This document shows positions 1-5,465 of a stretch of DNA of 5,465 nt, piece by piece (within the stretch, counting starts at the first letter, position 1; each line of letters starts with the position of its first letter). The stretch covers positions 10,068 through 15,532 of the forward strand of contig DEPR01000001.1 in NCBI GenBank assembly GCA_002358895.1. The letters run 5' to 3'. The translations under genes and the position numbers were made by a program. The stretch is from Ruminococcus sp. UBA3387. Its GTDB lineage: Bacteria; Bacillota; Clostridia; Oscillospirales; Ruminococcaceae. The notes beneath the pieces are model-generated. The model saw nothing but the letters and a program-made list of their open reading frames with translations, had not been told where the DNA came from and made no database searches.

Positions 1-81
1 GCGGCAATAGCTCTTATCGTGGTATTGTTCGTAATCAAGAGATTGATAAAGAGAAGAAAAGCAAAGAAGGGAGGAAAATAA
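1..81 (+). CDS. C-terminal end of an upstream membrane-anchored protein (partial)
   Basis: Frame 1 is open from the window edge to a TAA at 79-81, giving 26 residues. They form a hydrophobic helix (AAIALIVVLFVI) followed by a strongly basic tail rich in Lys and Arg (KRLIKRRKAKKGGK). This is the pattern of a protein whose last transmembrane helix is followed by a short cytoplasmic tail, placing the unseen bulk of the protein outside the cell if this is its only helix. The stop is one base from the next ATG, and the ribosome site of the next gene is inside this frame, so the two genes are almost certainly co-transcribed and coupled. Its identity cannot be read from this fragment. From context it could be the missing extracellular solute-binding protein or another surface protein of the same transporter operon, but that is inference. 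Confidence 0.7.
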   Translation, partial: AAIALIVVLFVIKRLIKRRKAKKGGK

Positions 82-82
82 T

Positions 83-712
83 ATGTATGAATTTACTGAA
101 ATAGGGTGGCTGAAGCATGTTATTTTCCATCCTGTAGAAGGCTTTGAAGATTTGAGATGGAAGAAAAAAGGTTCAATAAAGATTTCTTTGATAATTGTAC
201 TTGGCTTGTTCATTTCAATGATTGCAAGAGCAAGACTTCAGGGCTTCCAGTTCAATATGTCCTATGAAAAGTTGTTTAATGTAATTCCTTTGCTGGTGCA
301 GAGTGTGGTTTTCTTCTTTACCTGGGTAATCGGTAACTGGGCAATATGTACCTTGTTCAACGGTGAAGGTACATTGAAAAGAATTTGTATCTTCTCAGCA
401 TATTCATTGGTTCCATATATAGTTTGTACATATATTTCAGTATTCTTGTCAAACTTTCTGGTGCAGGAAGAAGCGATCTGGGTAAATTGTATTTACTATG
501 TGGGACTCGGCTGGTCAGTAATCCTGATGATTCAGGCAATGAAAGCAGCTCATCAGTATAGCTTCGGAATGACATTGTTGTCAATGGTTGCAACAATCGC
601 AGCAATGTTCGTAATTCTCTTCCTTGCTATCTTGCTCCTCTCGTTGTTCCAGCAGGTATATGTATTCGGATATTCAATTTATACAGAAATAGCGTATAGA
701 ATCAGAGGCTAA
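83..712 (+). CDS. Yip1-family integral membrane protein
   Basis: A 209-residue polytopic membrane protein. Five hydrophobic segments are visible at about residues 33-48, 66-92, 101-126, 134-153 and 161-190. Features matching the Yip1 domain are the N-terminal HP-x-x-GF signature (H16, P17, G20, F21) with a following aromatic/basic stretch (RWKKKG), the GEGT turn (94-97) before a helix containing S-x-x-P (S108-P111), and a late helix ending in a W-x-x-x-x-x-x-Q pattern (W144, Q151). The family's role in bacteria is not established; eukaryotic Yip1 proteins work in vesicle traffic, which does not transfer to this setting. The start is supported by AAGGGAGG at 67-74, eight bases before the ATG. 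It lies one base after the previous stop and 20 bases before the DUF5696-like gene, so it is part of the transporter operon. A role in assembly, quality control or anchoring of the transporter or exported protein is conjecture. Confidence 0.85.
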   Translation: MYEFTEIGWLKHVIFHPVEGFEDLRWKKKGSIKISLIIVLGLFISMIARARLQGFQFNMSYEKLFNVIPLLVQSVVFFFTWVIGNWAICTLFNGEGTLKRICIFSAYSLVPYIVCTYISVFLSNFLVQEEAIWVNCIYYVGLGWSVILMIQAMKAAHQYSFGMTLLSMVATIAAMFVILFLAILLLSLFQQVYVFGYSIYTEIAYRIRG

Positions 713-719
713 AAGAAAC

Positions 720-726
720 GGTGGTG
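720..726 (+). promoter_or_regulatory. Weak ribosome binding site of the DUF5696-like gene
   Basis: GGTGGTG lies six bases before the ATG at 733. It is a poorer Shine-Dalgarno match than those of the neighbouring genes (AAGGGAGG, AAGGAGG, AAGGGGGG). No better start lies nearby, and the ATG opens directly into a classic signal peptide, so the start is kept. The weaker site may set a lower level of the large exported protein relative to its neighbours. Confidence 0.5.
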
Positions 727-732
727 TAATAA

Positions 733-810
733 ATGCATAACAAAACTTATAAAAAAGCACTTGTCTTTGCGTTGATACTTACAATGCTTATGCCTCTTGG
801 TTCTATGGCT
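733..810 (+). other. Signal peptide of the DUF5696-like protein
   Basis: These codons encode residues 1-26: a basic n-region (MHNKTYKK), a hydrophobic core (ALVFALILTMLM), a helix-breaking PLG and a cleavage site after S-M-A. It reads as a Sec signal for signal peptidase I. Cleavage one residue later (after A27) is also possible. No cysteine is present for lipidation, so the mature protein is either free or held by other contacts. Confidence 0.85.
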
Positions 811-3129
811 GCCGATAATGAAGCAGACCTCGATGCAAATAGCGAAGTAATGGCAATCGCTGAAGACGAAGGAAAAGAAGCTTCCGAAGAGGAAGAGGAG
901 GAAGAAGACGAGGATATGGTTGATCCGATCACTGATGAAGAAGCAGTAGCTCTTGAAACCTGTGAGGAAGCCGTATCCAACGATAACTTCATCCTCTATG
1001 CTGACGAAGAAAATGACAGACTTTGTCTGTATGTAAAATCATCAGGAAAGTATTGGTGGACATCACCTGTTAATGCTTTTGCAGATGATACAGTAATTGA
1101 TGAAGCTAAGGGTTCAACAATGAAAAAGGCTGTAAGAAAACAGCTGGCATCATCAATCGCAATAAGAACAGGAGACCTTAGACAGGAAAAGCGTAGCGAA
1201 TCAGCTCCAAGCTATTCCTATAAGGCAAGTCCTAAGTATAAGGTAAAAGGCAACGAAGTTGTAGTTACATACAATTACAGAAAAGACGGCGTGTCCCTTA
1301 AAGTACATTATGAGCTTCAGGAAGATAACCTCTATGTGTACGTTGATACAGATGAAATCGACGAAAAGGATACAAATGCTGTAGACGGAACAGTTCTGAC
1401 AAAAATTATACTCTGTCCTTCATTCGGTGCAGCTCCTGCAACTGATATGGAAGGAAACGCAACCGAAGGGTACTTTATCGTACCGGACGGAAGTGGTGCT
1501 GTAATTAACTACAATAATGGCAAAACAAATTATGACTCATTCTCAACCCGTATCTACGGCAGAGATTATACAATGGTTCCAACAACCGCTCCTCAGATAA
1601 CTGAGCAGGCTTATCTCCCTGTTATGGCTAACGTGTCCGGAAATTCCGGTATCGTTGCAATCGCTACAGATGGTGATGCCAATGCTTATGTTGAGGCTCA
1701 GGTAAGCGGACAGAATAAACAGTCATATAATACTTGTAACTTTGTTTTTGAAACAAGAAGCTCAGACAGCTTCTTTATGAGTGGCGAAGGCTCAAATGAA
1801 ATTACTGTATTTGAAAGAAACGGTAAAATAAAGGGCGAAAGATTTGGTATCAAATTCTTCCCTGTTGATAAGGAAGAAGAAGTGAATTATGCAGATTGTG
1901 CAGAGGTTTACAGAAACTATCTTATCGAAGAAAAAGGCCTTACATCAAAGGTAACAGAGGATAAAACAAGCCTCTATATCGACCTTTTTGGTGGAGTTCT
2001 TAAAGCAAAATCTATTGTGGGTGTACCTGTTGAGTTGAAGACTGAAATCACAGGCTTTGAACAGGCTGCTAAAATTGTAGACGAGCTTAAAGAGGAAGGC
2101 GTTGAAAATATCGTTGCAAACTACAACGAGTGGACCAACGATTCTATTAAGAAAAAGGTTTCAACTGAAATCAAACCTTCAGGTACATTGGGCGGCGAAG
2201 ATGCATTCTATGAGTTCCTGAATGAAAGTGGAGCTGAAGTTTACCCATCACTCAATAACTTTACAATGAGTTCAGGTAAATGGGGCTATATGATTCTTAC
2301 AAGTACAGCAATCAGAATTTCAAATGCATATTCAAGACAGAGTGTGTATAACCCGGCCTTCGGCGTTGCTGAAAAGGGCGTTTCACCTGCTTTGATTGCA
2401 CCAAAGGAATATTCAAAGATATTCGAAGAAATCATTGCAAGCTGTAAGGATAATTCAGTTAAGTCAATCGGCTTCGGCGATTACTCAACAAAGCTTATAA
2501 GCGACCACTCAAAGAAAAATACTTCCGGCAGAGAACAGACAATGAATACAATCGTTGCCGGCTATGAAAAAGCTCAGGCAGAGGTTGGAAATGTTATCGC
2601 AGATGGTGCTAACGCTTATGTTCTCCCATATGTAAACAATATTACAAATGTTCCTGTTTACTCAAGTGGATTTAATATTGTAGACTTCGATATTCCATTC
2701 TATCAGATGGTTATCCACGGATATGTTCCTTATTCAACAAAGGCTATCAACGCAAGTTCAGATATCAATGAAACTTATATGCTTGCTCTTGCAGCAGGTT
2801 CAGCTATCCACTATGACTTTACTTATGAGGAAAGCTCAGAATTGAAGGATACAGACTTTGACGATTTGTATTATACAAATTATGAGGGTTGGGTAGATTC
2901 AGCTGCAGCACAGTATAAGATGGCAACTAAGGTGCTTGACAGCGTAAGCAAAATGACTATTTCAAAATATGAAATCAGTGATGATAATAATTCAATTACA
3001 ACAACATATACAGACGGTTCAAAGAGCGTTGAGATTGTAATTGATAAGTCAGCGGGTACTGCAACAGTTGACGGAACAATAATTGACCTTGCAGAAGCTA
3101 TTGAAGGAGGTATTGAAGCTGATGAGTAA
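733..3129 (+). CDS. Exported DUF5696-like protein, possible glycan-active enzyme of an ABC sugar operon
   Basis: A 798-residue protein. Residues 1-26 are a signal peptide: basic start (K4, K7, K8), hydrophobic core (about 9-22) and an S-x-A cleavage site (S24-M-A26). There is no lipobox cysteine. Residues 28-75 form an acidic linker with seven consecutive Glu (52-58). Residues 85-385 alternate short beta-like strands and hold the motif PDGSGA (251-256), which I associate with DUF5696 proteins. Residues 410-690 read as alternating strands and helices like a TIM barrel, with YNEWTND at 464-470, GFGDYS at 580-585, and a DFDIPFYQMVIHGY block at 651-664. The last 50 residues look like a beta hairpin. 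The length fits what I recall for DUF5696 proteins of Clostridia and Paenibacillus beside sugar ABC permeases. Function is unproven. The barrel-like half with acidic residues suggests a glycoside hydrolase-like fold; a non-catalytic glycan-binding role is equally possible. The stop overlaps the next start by eight bases, arguing for coordinated expression with the transporter. Confidence 0.8.
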   Translation: MHNKTYKKALVFALILTMLMPLGSMAADNEADLDANSEVMAIAEDEGKEASEEEEEEEDEDMVDPITDEEAVALETCEEAVSNDNFILYADEENDRLCLYVKSSGKYWWTSPVNAFADDTVIDEAKGSTMKKAVRKQLASSIAIRTGDLRQEKRSESAPSYSYKASPKYKVKGNEVVVTYNYRKDGVSLKVHYELQEDNLYVYVDTDEIDEKDTNAVDGTVLTKIILCPSFGAAPATDMEGNATEGYFIVPDGSGAVINYNNGKTNYDSFSTRIYGRDYTMVPTTAPQITEQAYLPVMANVSGNSGIVAIATDGDANAYVEAQVSGQNKQSYNTCNFVFETRSSDSFFMSGEGSNEITVFERNGKIKGERFGIKFFPVDKEEEVNYADCAEVYRNYLIEEKGLTSKVTEDKTSLYIDLFGGVLKAKSIVGVPVELKTEITGFEQAAKIVDELKEEGVENIVANYNEWTNDSIKKKVSTEIKPSGTLGGEDAFYEFLNESGAEVYPSLNNFTMSSGKWGYMILTSTAIRISNAYSRQSVYNPAFGVAEKGVSPALIAPKEYSKIFEEIIASCKDNSVKSIGFGDYSTKLISDHSKKNTSGREQTMNTIVAGYEKAQAEVGNVIADGANAYVLPYVNNITNVPVYSSGFNIVDFDIPFYQMVIHGYVPYSTKAINASSDINETYMLALAAGSAIHYDFTYEESSELKDTDFDDLYYTNYEGWVDSAAAQYKMATKVLDSVSKMTISKYEISDDNNSITTTYTDGSKSVEIVIDKSAGTATVDGTIIDLAEAIEGGIEADE
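886..915 (+). repeat. Acidic low-complexity tract (Glu/Asp run)
   Basis: A run of alternating GAA and GAG codons followed by GAC, GAG and GAT encodes seven Glu and then Asp-Glu-Asp (residues 52-61). The tract is almost pure purine on this strand. Mixed synonymous codons argue against recent simple-repeat slippage. It sits in a broadly acidic linker (about residues 28-75) between the signal peptide and the first folded region, and may act as a flexible, calcium-binding or charge-repelling spacer in the cell wall. Confidence 0.75.
3104..3110 (+). promoter_or_regulatory. Ribosome binding site that fixes the start of the first permease
   Basis: AAGGAGG lies within the last codons of the DUF5696-like gene, 11 bases before the ATG at 3122. 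It supports that ATG over the upstream TTG at 3083, which would add 13 residues and has no good ribosome site. The spacing is a little long but usable. The site and start lie inside the upstream coding sequence, so translation of the two genes is probably linked. Confidence 0.75.
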
Positions 3130-4075
3130 GAAAAAAGTAAAAGCTGAAAAATCAAATATGCCTCCAAAACAGAAGGGTATCAGTATTCCATATGAAAGAA
3201 GAAAAGCTTTGTATGGGCTGGGATTTATCTCAGTATGGGCAATCGGTTCAATCTACTTCTTCATTATGCCTCTGGTTAAATCTCTGATTTATTCCTTCTA
3301 TGATACAAAGGTTGGTCCTGGCGGACTCCAGCTTTCAAACTTCGGTTTGCATAACTATATTGACGCTTTCAGACACGACCAGGACTTCTCACAGGCTCTG
3401 GTAAATATGCTGAAAGATACAGCACTTAAAACACCTCTGATTTTGATATTCTCAATCTTTATTGCAGTTATACTTAATCAGAAGTTCAAGGGAAGAACAT
3501 TTGCAAGATCAGTATTCTTCCTCCCTGTAATTATCGCAACAGGTCCTGTAATTAACATTATCAACGGTAATATGGATACAGGTGGATATGCAGGTGGTGC
3601 AGAGCAGTTCAGCACAATGTTTGAAACAAACCTTGTTGACCAGTTGTTGAATTACCTGGGAATTATGGACATCAGTGATTCTCTTACCGAAATGATAAAC
3701 TCTCTTACAACCGAGATTTTTAATCTGGTTTGGAGCTCAGGTATCCAGATTCTCCTGTTCATCTCAGCGTTGCAGACAATTCCTACATCTGCTAAGGAAG
3801 CTGCACAGATGGAAGGTGCAACAGCCTGGGAGTACTTCTGGAAGATTACAATTCCATATATCAGCCCTATGATTCTTACAAGCTTGGTTTATACCATTAT
3901 AGACTCATTCGTAGACCCTGCTAACGAAGTTATGACAATCGTTCTGAATAAGGCGTCTAACTGGGAACACGGATATAGTGCAGCAATGGCTTGGTCATAC
4001 TTTGCTATTGTTGGAATTGTGCTTGCAATAGTTGTAGCAATTATCAATAAGTTTGTATACTATGAAGTTGAGTAA
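3122..4075 (+). CDS. Carbohydrate ABC transporter permease, MalF/LacF/UgpA-like
   Basis: A 317-residue inner-membrane subunit of a binding-protein-dependent (CUT1-type) sugar importer. The cytoplasmic N-terminus is basic (residues 1-30), and hydrophobic helices lie at about 31-52, 103-120, 129-147, 201-218, 248-262 and 287-311. The ATPase-contacting EAA loop is at 226-245: E226-A-A, G232 and I-T-I-P ending at P245, close to the consensus EAA-x3-G-x9-I-x-L-P with the usual Leu replaced by Ile. A long loop (about 148-200) lies between the helices before the EAA loop, on the outer side by the expected topology. The ATG at 3122 overlaps the previous stop (ATGAGTAA, eight bases). The next permease follows after 12 bases and should be its heterodimer partner. 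Substrate cannot be predicted; plant or host oligosaccharides would fit the family and neighbourhood. Confidence 0.92.
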   Translation: MSKKKVKAEKSNMPPKQKGISIPYERRKALYGLGFISVWAIGSIYFFIMPLVKSLIYSFYDTKVGPGGLQLSNFGLHNYIDAFRHDQDFSQALVNMLKDTALKTPLILIFSIFIAVILNQKFKGRTFARSVFFLPVIIATGPVINIINGNMDTGGYAGGAEQFSTMFETNLVDQLLNYLGIMDISDSLTEMINSLTTEIFNLVWSSGIQILLFISALQTIPTSAKEAAQMEGATAWEYFWKITIPYISPMILTSLVYTIIDSFVDPANEVMTIVLNKASNWEHGYSAAMAWSYFAIVGIVLAIVVAIINKFVYYEVE

Positions 4076-4081
4076 GGGGGG
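4074..4081 (+). promoter_or_regulatory. G-rich ribosome binding site before a GTG start
   Basis: AAGGGGGG overlaps the stop codon of the first permease and lies six bases before the GTG at 4088. A strong purine site close to the GTG, and a first ATG (M25) lying well inside the charged N-terminal region without such a site, decide the start of the second permease. The six-G run is also a potential slippage site, but it is non-coding here. Confidence 0.7.
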
Positions 4082-4087
4082 ATAAAA

Positions 4088-5116
4088 GTGGCAACTAAAA
4101 AAGAAGAAAAACAGTTCGAAAAAGAACGAAAGGCTGCTGTAAAAGCCCGTTATAAAAGAATGAAAGAAGAGGGCATTGAAAAATACCTTACTCCTGACCA
4201 GATTAGTTATAACAGACGTAGAGCATTCACAGGTGCAGTATGGCCGATATTCAGATTCTTGATTTTGTTTGGTCTTTGCTTTGTTATCCTTTATCCTCTG
4301 ATATTTATGATTTCAACAGCATTCAGACCTGCAGAACAGATGAGCGACCCATCAATCGTATGGCTTCCAAAGAGTTTAACAATGGATAACGTTAAGCAGG
4401 TTTGGGAAGTAATGGAATATGATTTCACACTTCTCAATACAATCAGACTTAACCTTGTAGCTTGTATTCTCCAGTTGATTACTTGCTCACTTACAGGTTA
4501 CGGATTTGCGAGATTTAAGTTCAAGGGCAAAAATCTGTTGTTTGCAATCGTTATCTTTATGATCGTTGTGCCACCACAGATTACATCAATTCCTTTGTAT
4601 ATGCAGTTCAGATTCCCATTTGGTATGGACGTTGCAGGCGGTGGACTTATCGACACAGCTTGGGCAATGTATCTCCCTGCATTGTTTGCAAACGGAATTA
4701 AAGCAGGCTTGTTCATCTTCATATTCCGTCAGTCCTTCAGAGGTCTGCCTAAGGAACTTGAAGACGCTGCATACCTTGACGGTTGTGGCCCATTGAAAAC
4801 CTACATAAAGGTTATGATTCCTAACGCATCTTCAGCATTCCTGACAGTATTCCTGTTCTCAATCGTTTGGTATTGGAACGACTTCTATGTTTCATCATCA
4901 TTCTTTAAGGACAACAGTACTGTTGCGTTGGAACTCCAGAACCTTAACGCTAACTTGAAGCTTCAGTTGTTCAATAACCAGAACGTTAATATGAGACAGG
5001 TTATCGTATGGCTTGAAGCAGGTTGTATCCTTTCAATCACACCAATCCTGATAATGTATGTATTCTTGCAGAGATACTTTATCGAAGGTGTTGAGCGTTC
5101 AGGTCTCGTTGGTTAA
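4088..5116 (+). CDS. Carbohydrate ABC transporter permease, MalG/UgpE-like
   Basis: A 342-residue partner permease of the same CUT1-type importer, starting at GTG and ending in two tandem in-frame TAA codons (5114-5119). Residues 1-47 are a highly charged cytoplasmic extension (many Lys, Glu and Arg) with coiled-coil character, making the protein longer than the roughly 270-300 residues usual in the family. Helices follow at about 53-78, 117-138, 148-167, 190-212, 246-265 and 308-328. The EAA loop is at 225-245 (E225-D-A-A, then L-D-G with G232, and I-P ending at P245), and the C-terminus ends in VERSGLVG, the pattern common to this subunit type. The loop at about 168-190 carries the VAGGGLIDT turn. 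It lies 12 bases after the first permease and closes the operon just before a terminator. No ATPase gene follows, so ATP hydrolysis would come from a subunit encoded elsewhere. Confidence 0.93.
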   Translation: MATKKEEKQFEKERKAAVKARYKRMKEEGIEKYLTPDQISYNRRRAFTGAVWPIFRFLILFGLCFVILYPLIFMISTAFRPAEQMSDPSIVWLPKSLTMDNVKQVWEVMEYDFTLLNTIRLNLVACILQLITCSLTGYGFARFKFKGKNLLFAIVIFMIVVPPQITSIPLYMQFRFPFGMDVAGGGLIDTAWAMYLPALFANGIKAGLFIFIFRQSFRGLPKELEDAAYLDGCGPLKTYIKVMIPNASSAFLTVFLFSIVWYWNDFYVSSSFFKDNSTVALELQNLNANLKLQLFNNQNVNMRQVIVWLEAGCILSITPILIMYVFLQRYFIEGVERSGLVG

Positions 5117-5129
5117 TAAAATAAAAAAT

Positions 5130-5162
5130 AAAGAGGATTTCCAAATTGGAAATCCTCTTTTT
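5130..5162. terminator. Bidirectional intrinsic terminator between convergent genes
   Basis: A perfect inverted repeat pairs 5130-5142 (AAAGAGGATTTCC) with 5148-5160 (GGAAATCCTCTTT) around the loop AAATT; the outer loop bases A5143 and T5147 can add one pair. On the + strand the stem runs into TTTTT (5158-5162). On the - strand the same stem is followed by a T-rich run (complement of 5114-5130). It can therefore end both the transporter operon and the rubrerythrin transcript arriving from the other side. It sits 13 bases after the permease stop and 13 bases from the rubrerythrin stop. Confidence 0.92.
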
Positions 5163-5175
5163 GTGTCTGAAAGTA

Positions 5176-5465
5176 TTAGTAATTTTCAGCGTGAATTTCG
5201 AAGTAGCTCTGTGGATGAGCGCAAGTAGGGCAGATTTCAGGAGCCTTTGTGCCAACAACAATGTGTCCGCAGTTACGGCATTCCCAAACCTTAACTTCAC
5301 TCTTAGCAAAAACTTCAGCCATTTCAACATTTTTGAGCAATGCACGGTAGCGTTCTTCGTGCTGTTTTTCAATAGCTGCTACCAAACGGAATTTAGCCGC
5401 AAGCTCAGGGAAGCCTTCTTCGTCTGCTGTCTTTGCAAATCCATCGTACATATCTGTCCATTCGT
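5176..5465 (-). CDS. rbr: Rubrerythrin, C-terminal part (5' end outside the window)
   Basis: The frame is open on the - strand from the window edge to a TAA at 5178-5176. The fragment includes an E-W-T-D lead-in before M-Y-D-G, so the Met at 5451 is internal and not the start. Visible parts are the last helix of the ferritin-like diiron domain, with the E-x-x-H metal-ligand pattern in IEKQHEERY, and then a complete rubredoxin-like iron site, C-R-N-C-G followed 13 residues after the second Cys by C-P-T-C. The rubredoxin domain being C-terminal is the classic rubrerythrin order. In anaerobes this cytoplasmic enzyme reduces hydrogen peroxide using electrons from rubredoxin or NAD(P)H-linked partners. 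By the family's usual length of about 190 residues, roughly half is missing beyond the window. It converges on the transporter operon and has no functional link to it. Its promoter, possibly PerR-controlled, is not in view. Confidence 0.95.
   Translation of the reverse strand, partial: EWTDMYDGFAKTADEEGFPELAAKFRLVAAIEKQHEERYRALLKNVEMAEVFAKSEVKVWECRNCGHIVVGTKAPEICPTCAHPQSYFEIHAENY

Noticed and set aside
357..605. Open frame on the - strand inside the Yip1-family gene
   Set aside because: It lies entirely within a well-supported membrane protein gene and resembles nothing; a shadow frame.
747..992. Serine-rich reading frame on the - strand
   Set aside because: It is the antisense of the Glu-rich linker codons of the exported protein (GAA/GAG read as TTC/CTC and TCT/TCC) and has no ribosome site or family resemblance.
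3083..3121. TTG start adding 13 residues to the first permease
   Set aside because: It has no ribosome site, while AAGGAGG precedes the ATG at 3122 and that ATG gives a typical basic N-terminus.
2880..3167. Open frame on the - strand across the DUF5696-permease junction
   Set aside because: It is low-complexity antisense of two genuine overlapping genes with no supporting signals.
4498..4796. Short open frames on both strands inside the second permease
   Set aside because: The gene's own frame has the EAA loop and helices of a permease; the alternatives are shadows.
5079..5372. A 97-residue - strand frame overlapping the rubrerythrin gene
   Set aside because: It runs through the terminator hairpin and lies out of frame with the rubredoxin cysteine motifs.
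5449..5451. Met as the start of the rubrerythrin gene
   Set aside because: The frame continues upstream with E-W-T-D, which matches rubrerythrin, and the diiron domain would be mostly missing; the gene is cut by the window edge.
1..5465. CRISPR array, tRNA, rRNA, riboswitch, insertion sequence or operator
   Set aside because: No direct repeats with spacers, transposase, terminal inverted repeats or structured RNA signature were seen. Gaps between operon genes are too short for a promoter, so regulatory sites must lie outside the window.

Overview
The window is a gene-dense, moderately AT-rich stretch. AGA-biased arginine codons, strong AGGAGG-type ribosome sites and a rubrerythrin gene suggest an anaerobic low-GC Firmicute, most likely a gut or rumen Clostridia member (Oscillospiraceae/Ruminococcus-like). 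The taxon is inferred from style and gene content, not from a marker gene.

Layout on the + strand: (1) bases 1-81 are the 3' end of an upstream gene, coding for one membrane helix and a basic tail. (2) 83-712 encodes a five-helix Yip1-family membrane protein. (3) 733-3129 encodes a 798-residue exported protein with a cleavable signal peptide, an acidic linker, a beta-rich N-terminal half and a probable alpha/beta-barrel C-terminal half. I recognise it as DUF5696-like, with no established function that I know of. (4) 3122-4075 and (5) 4088-5116 encode the two permease subunits of a MalF/MalG-like (CUT1-type) carbohydrate ABC importer, each with an EAA loop. All five reading frames are packed with gaps of 1, 20, -8 and 12 bases and look like one operon whose promoter lies upstream of the window. 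A strong hairpin terminator at 5130-5162 closes it.

On the - strand, converging on the same terminator, is the 3' part of a rubrerythrin gene (5465-5176), cut by the window end. It is an unrelated oxidative-stress gene.

Reading of the system: the two permeases form a sugar or oligosaccharide channel. The DUF5696 protein is translationally coupled to the first permease and is exported, so it probably meets the same substrate outside the membrane as a glycan-processing or glycan-binding component. The Yip1 protein is an unexplained membrane partner. No ATPase and no recognisable solute-binding protein lie in the window. The binding protein may be the truncated upstream gene, and the ATPase may be a shared MsmK-type subunit encoded elsewhere. 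The Yip1 + DUF5696 + permease set is the least understood part and the best candidate for an undescribed system.
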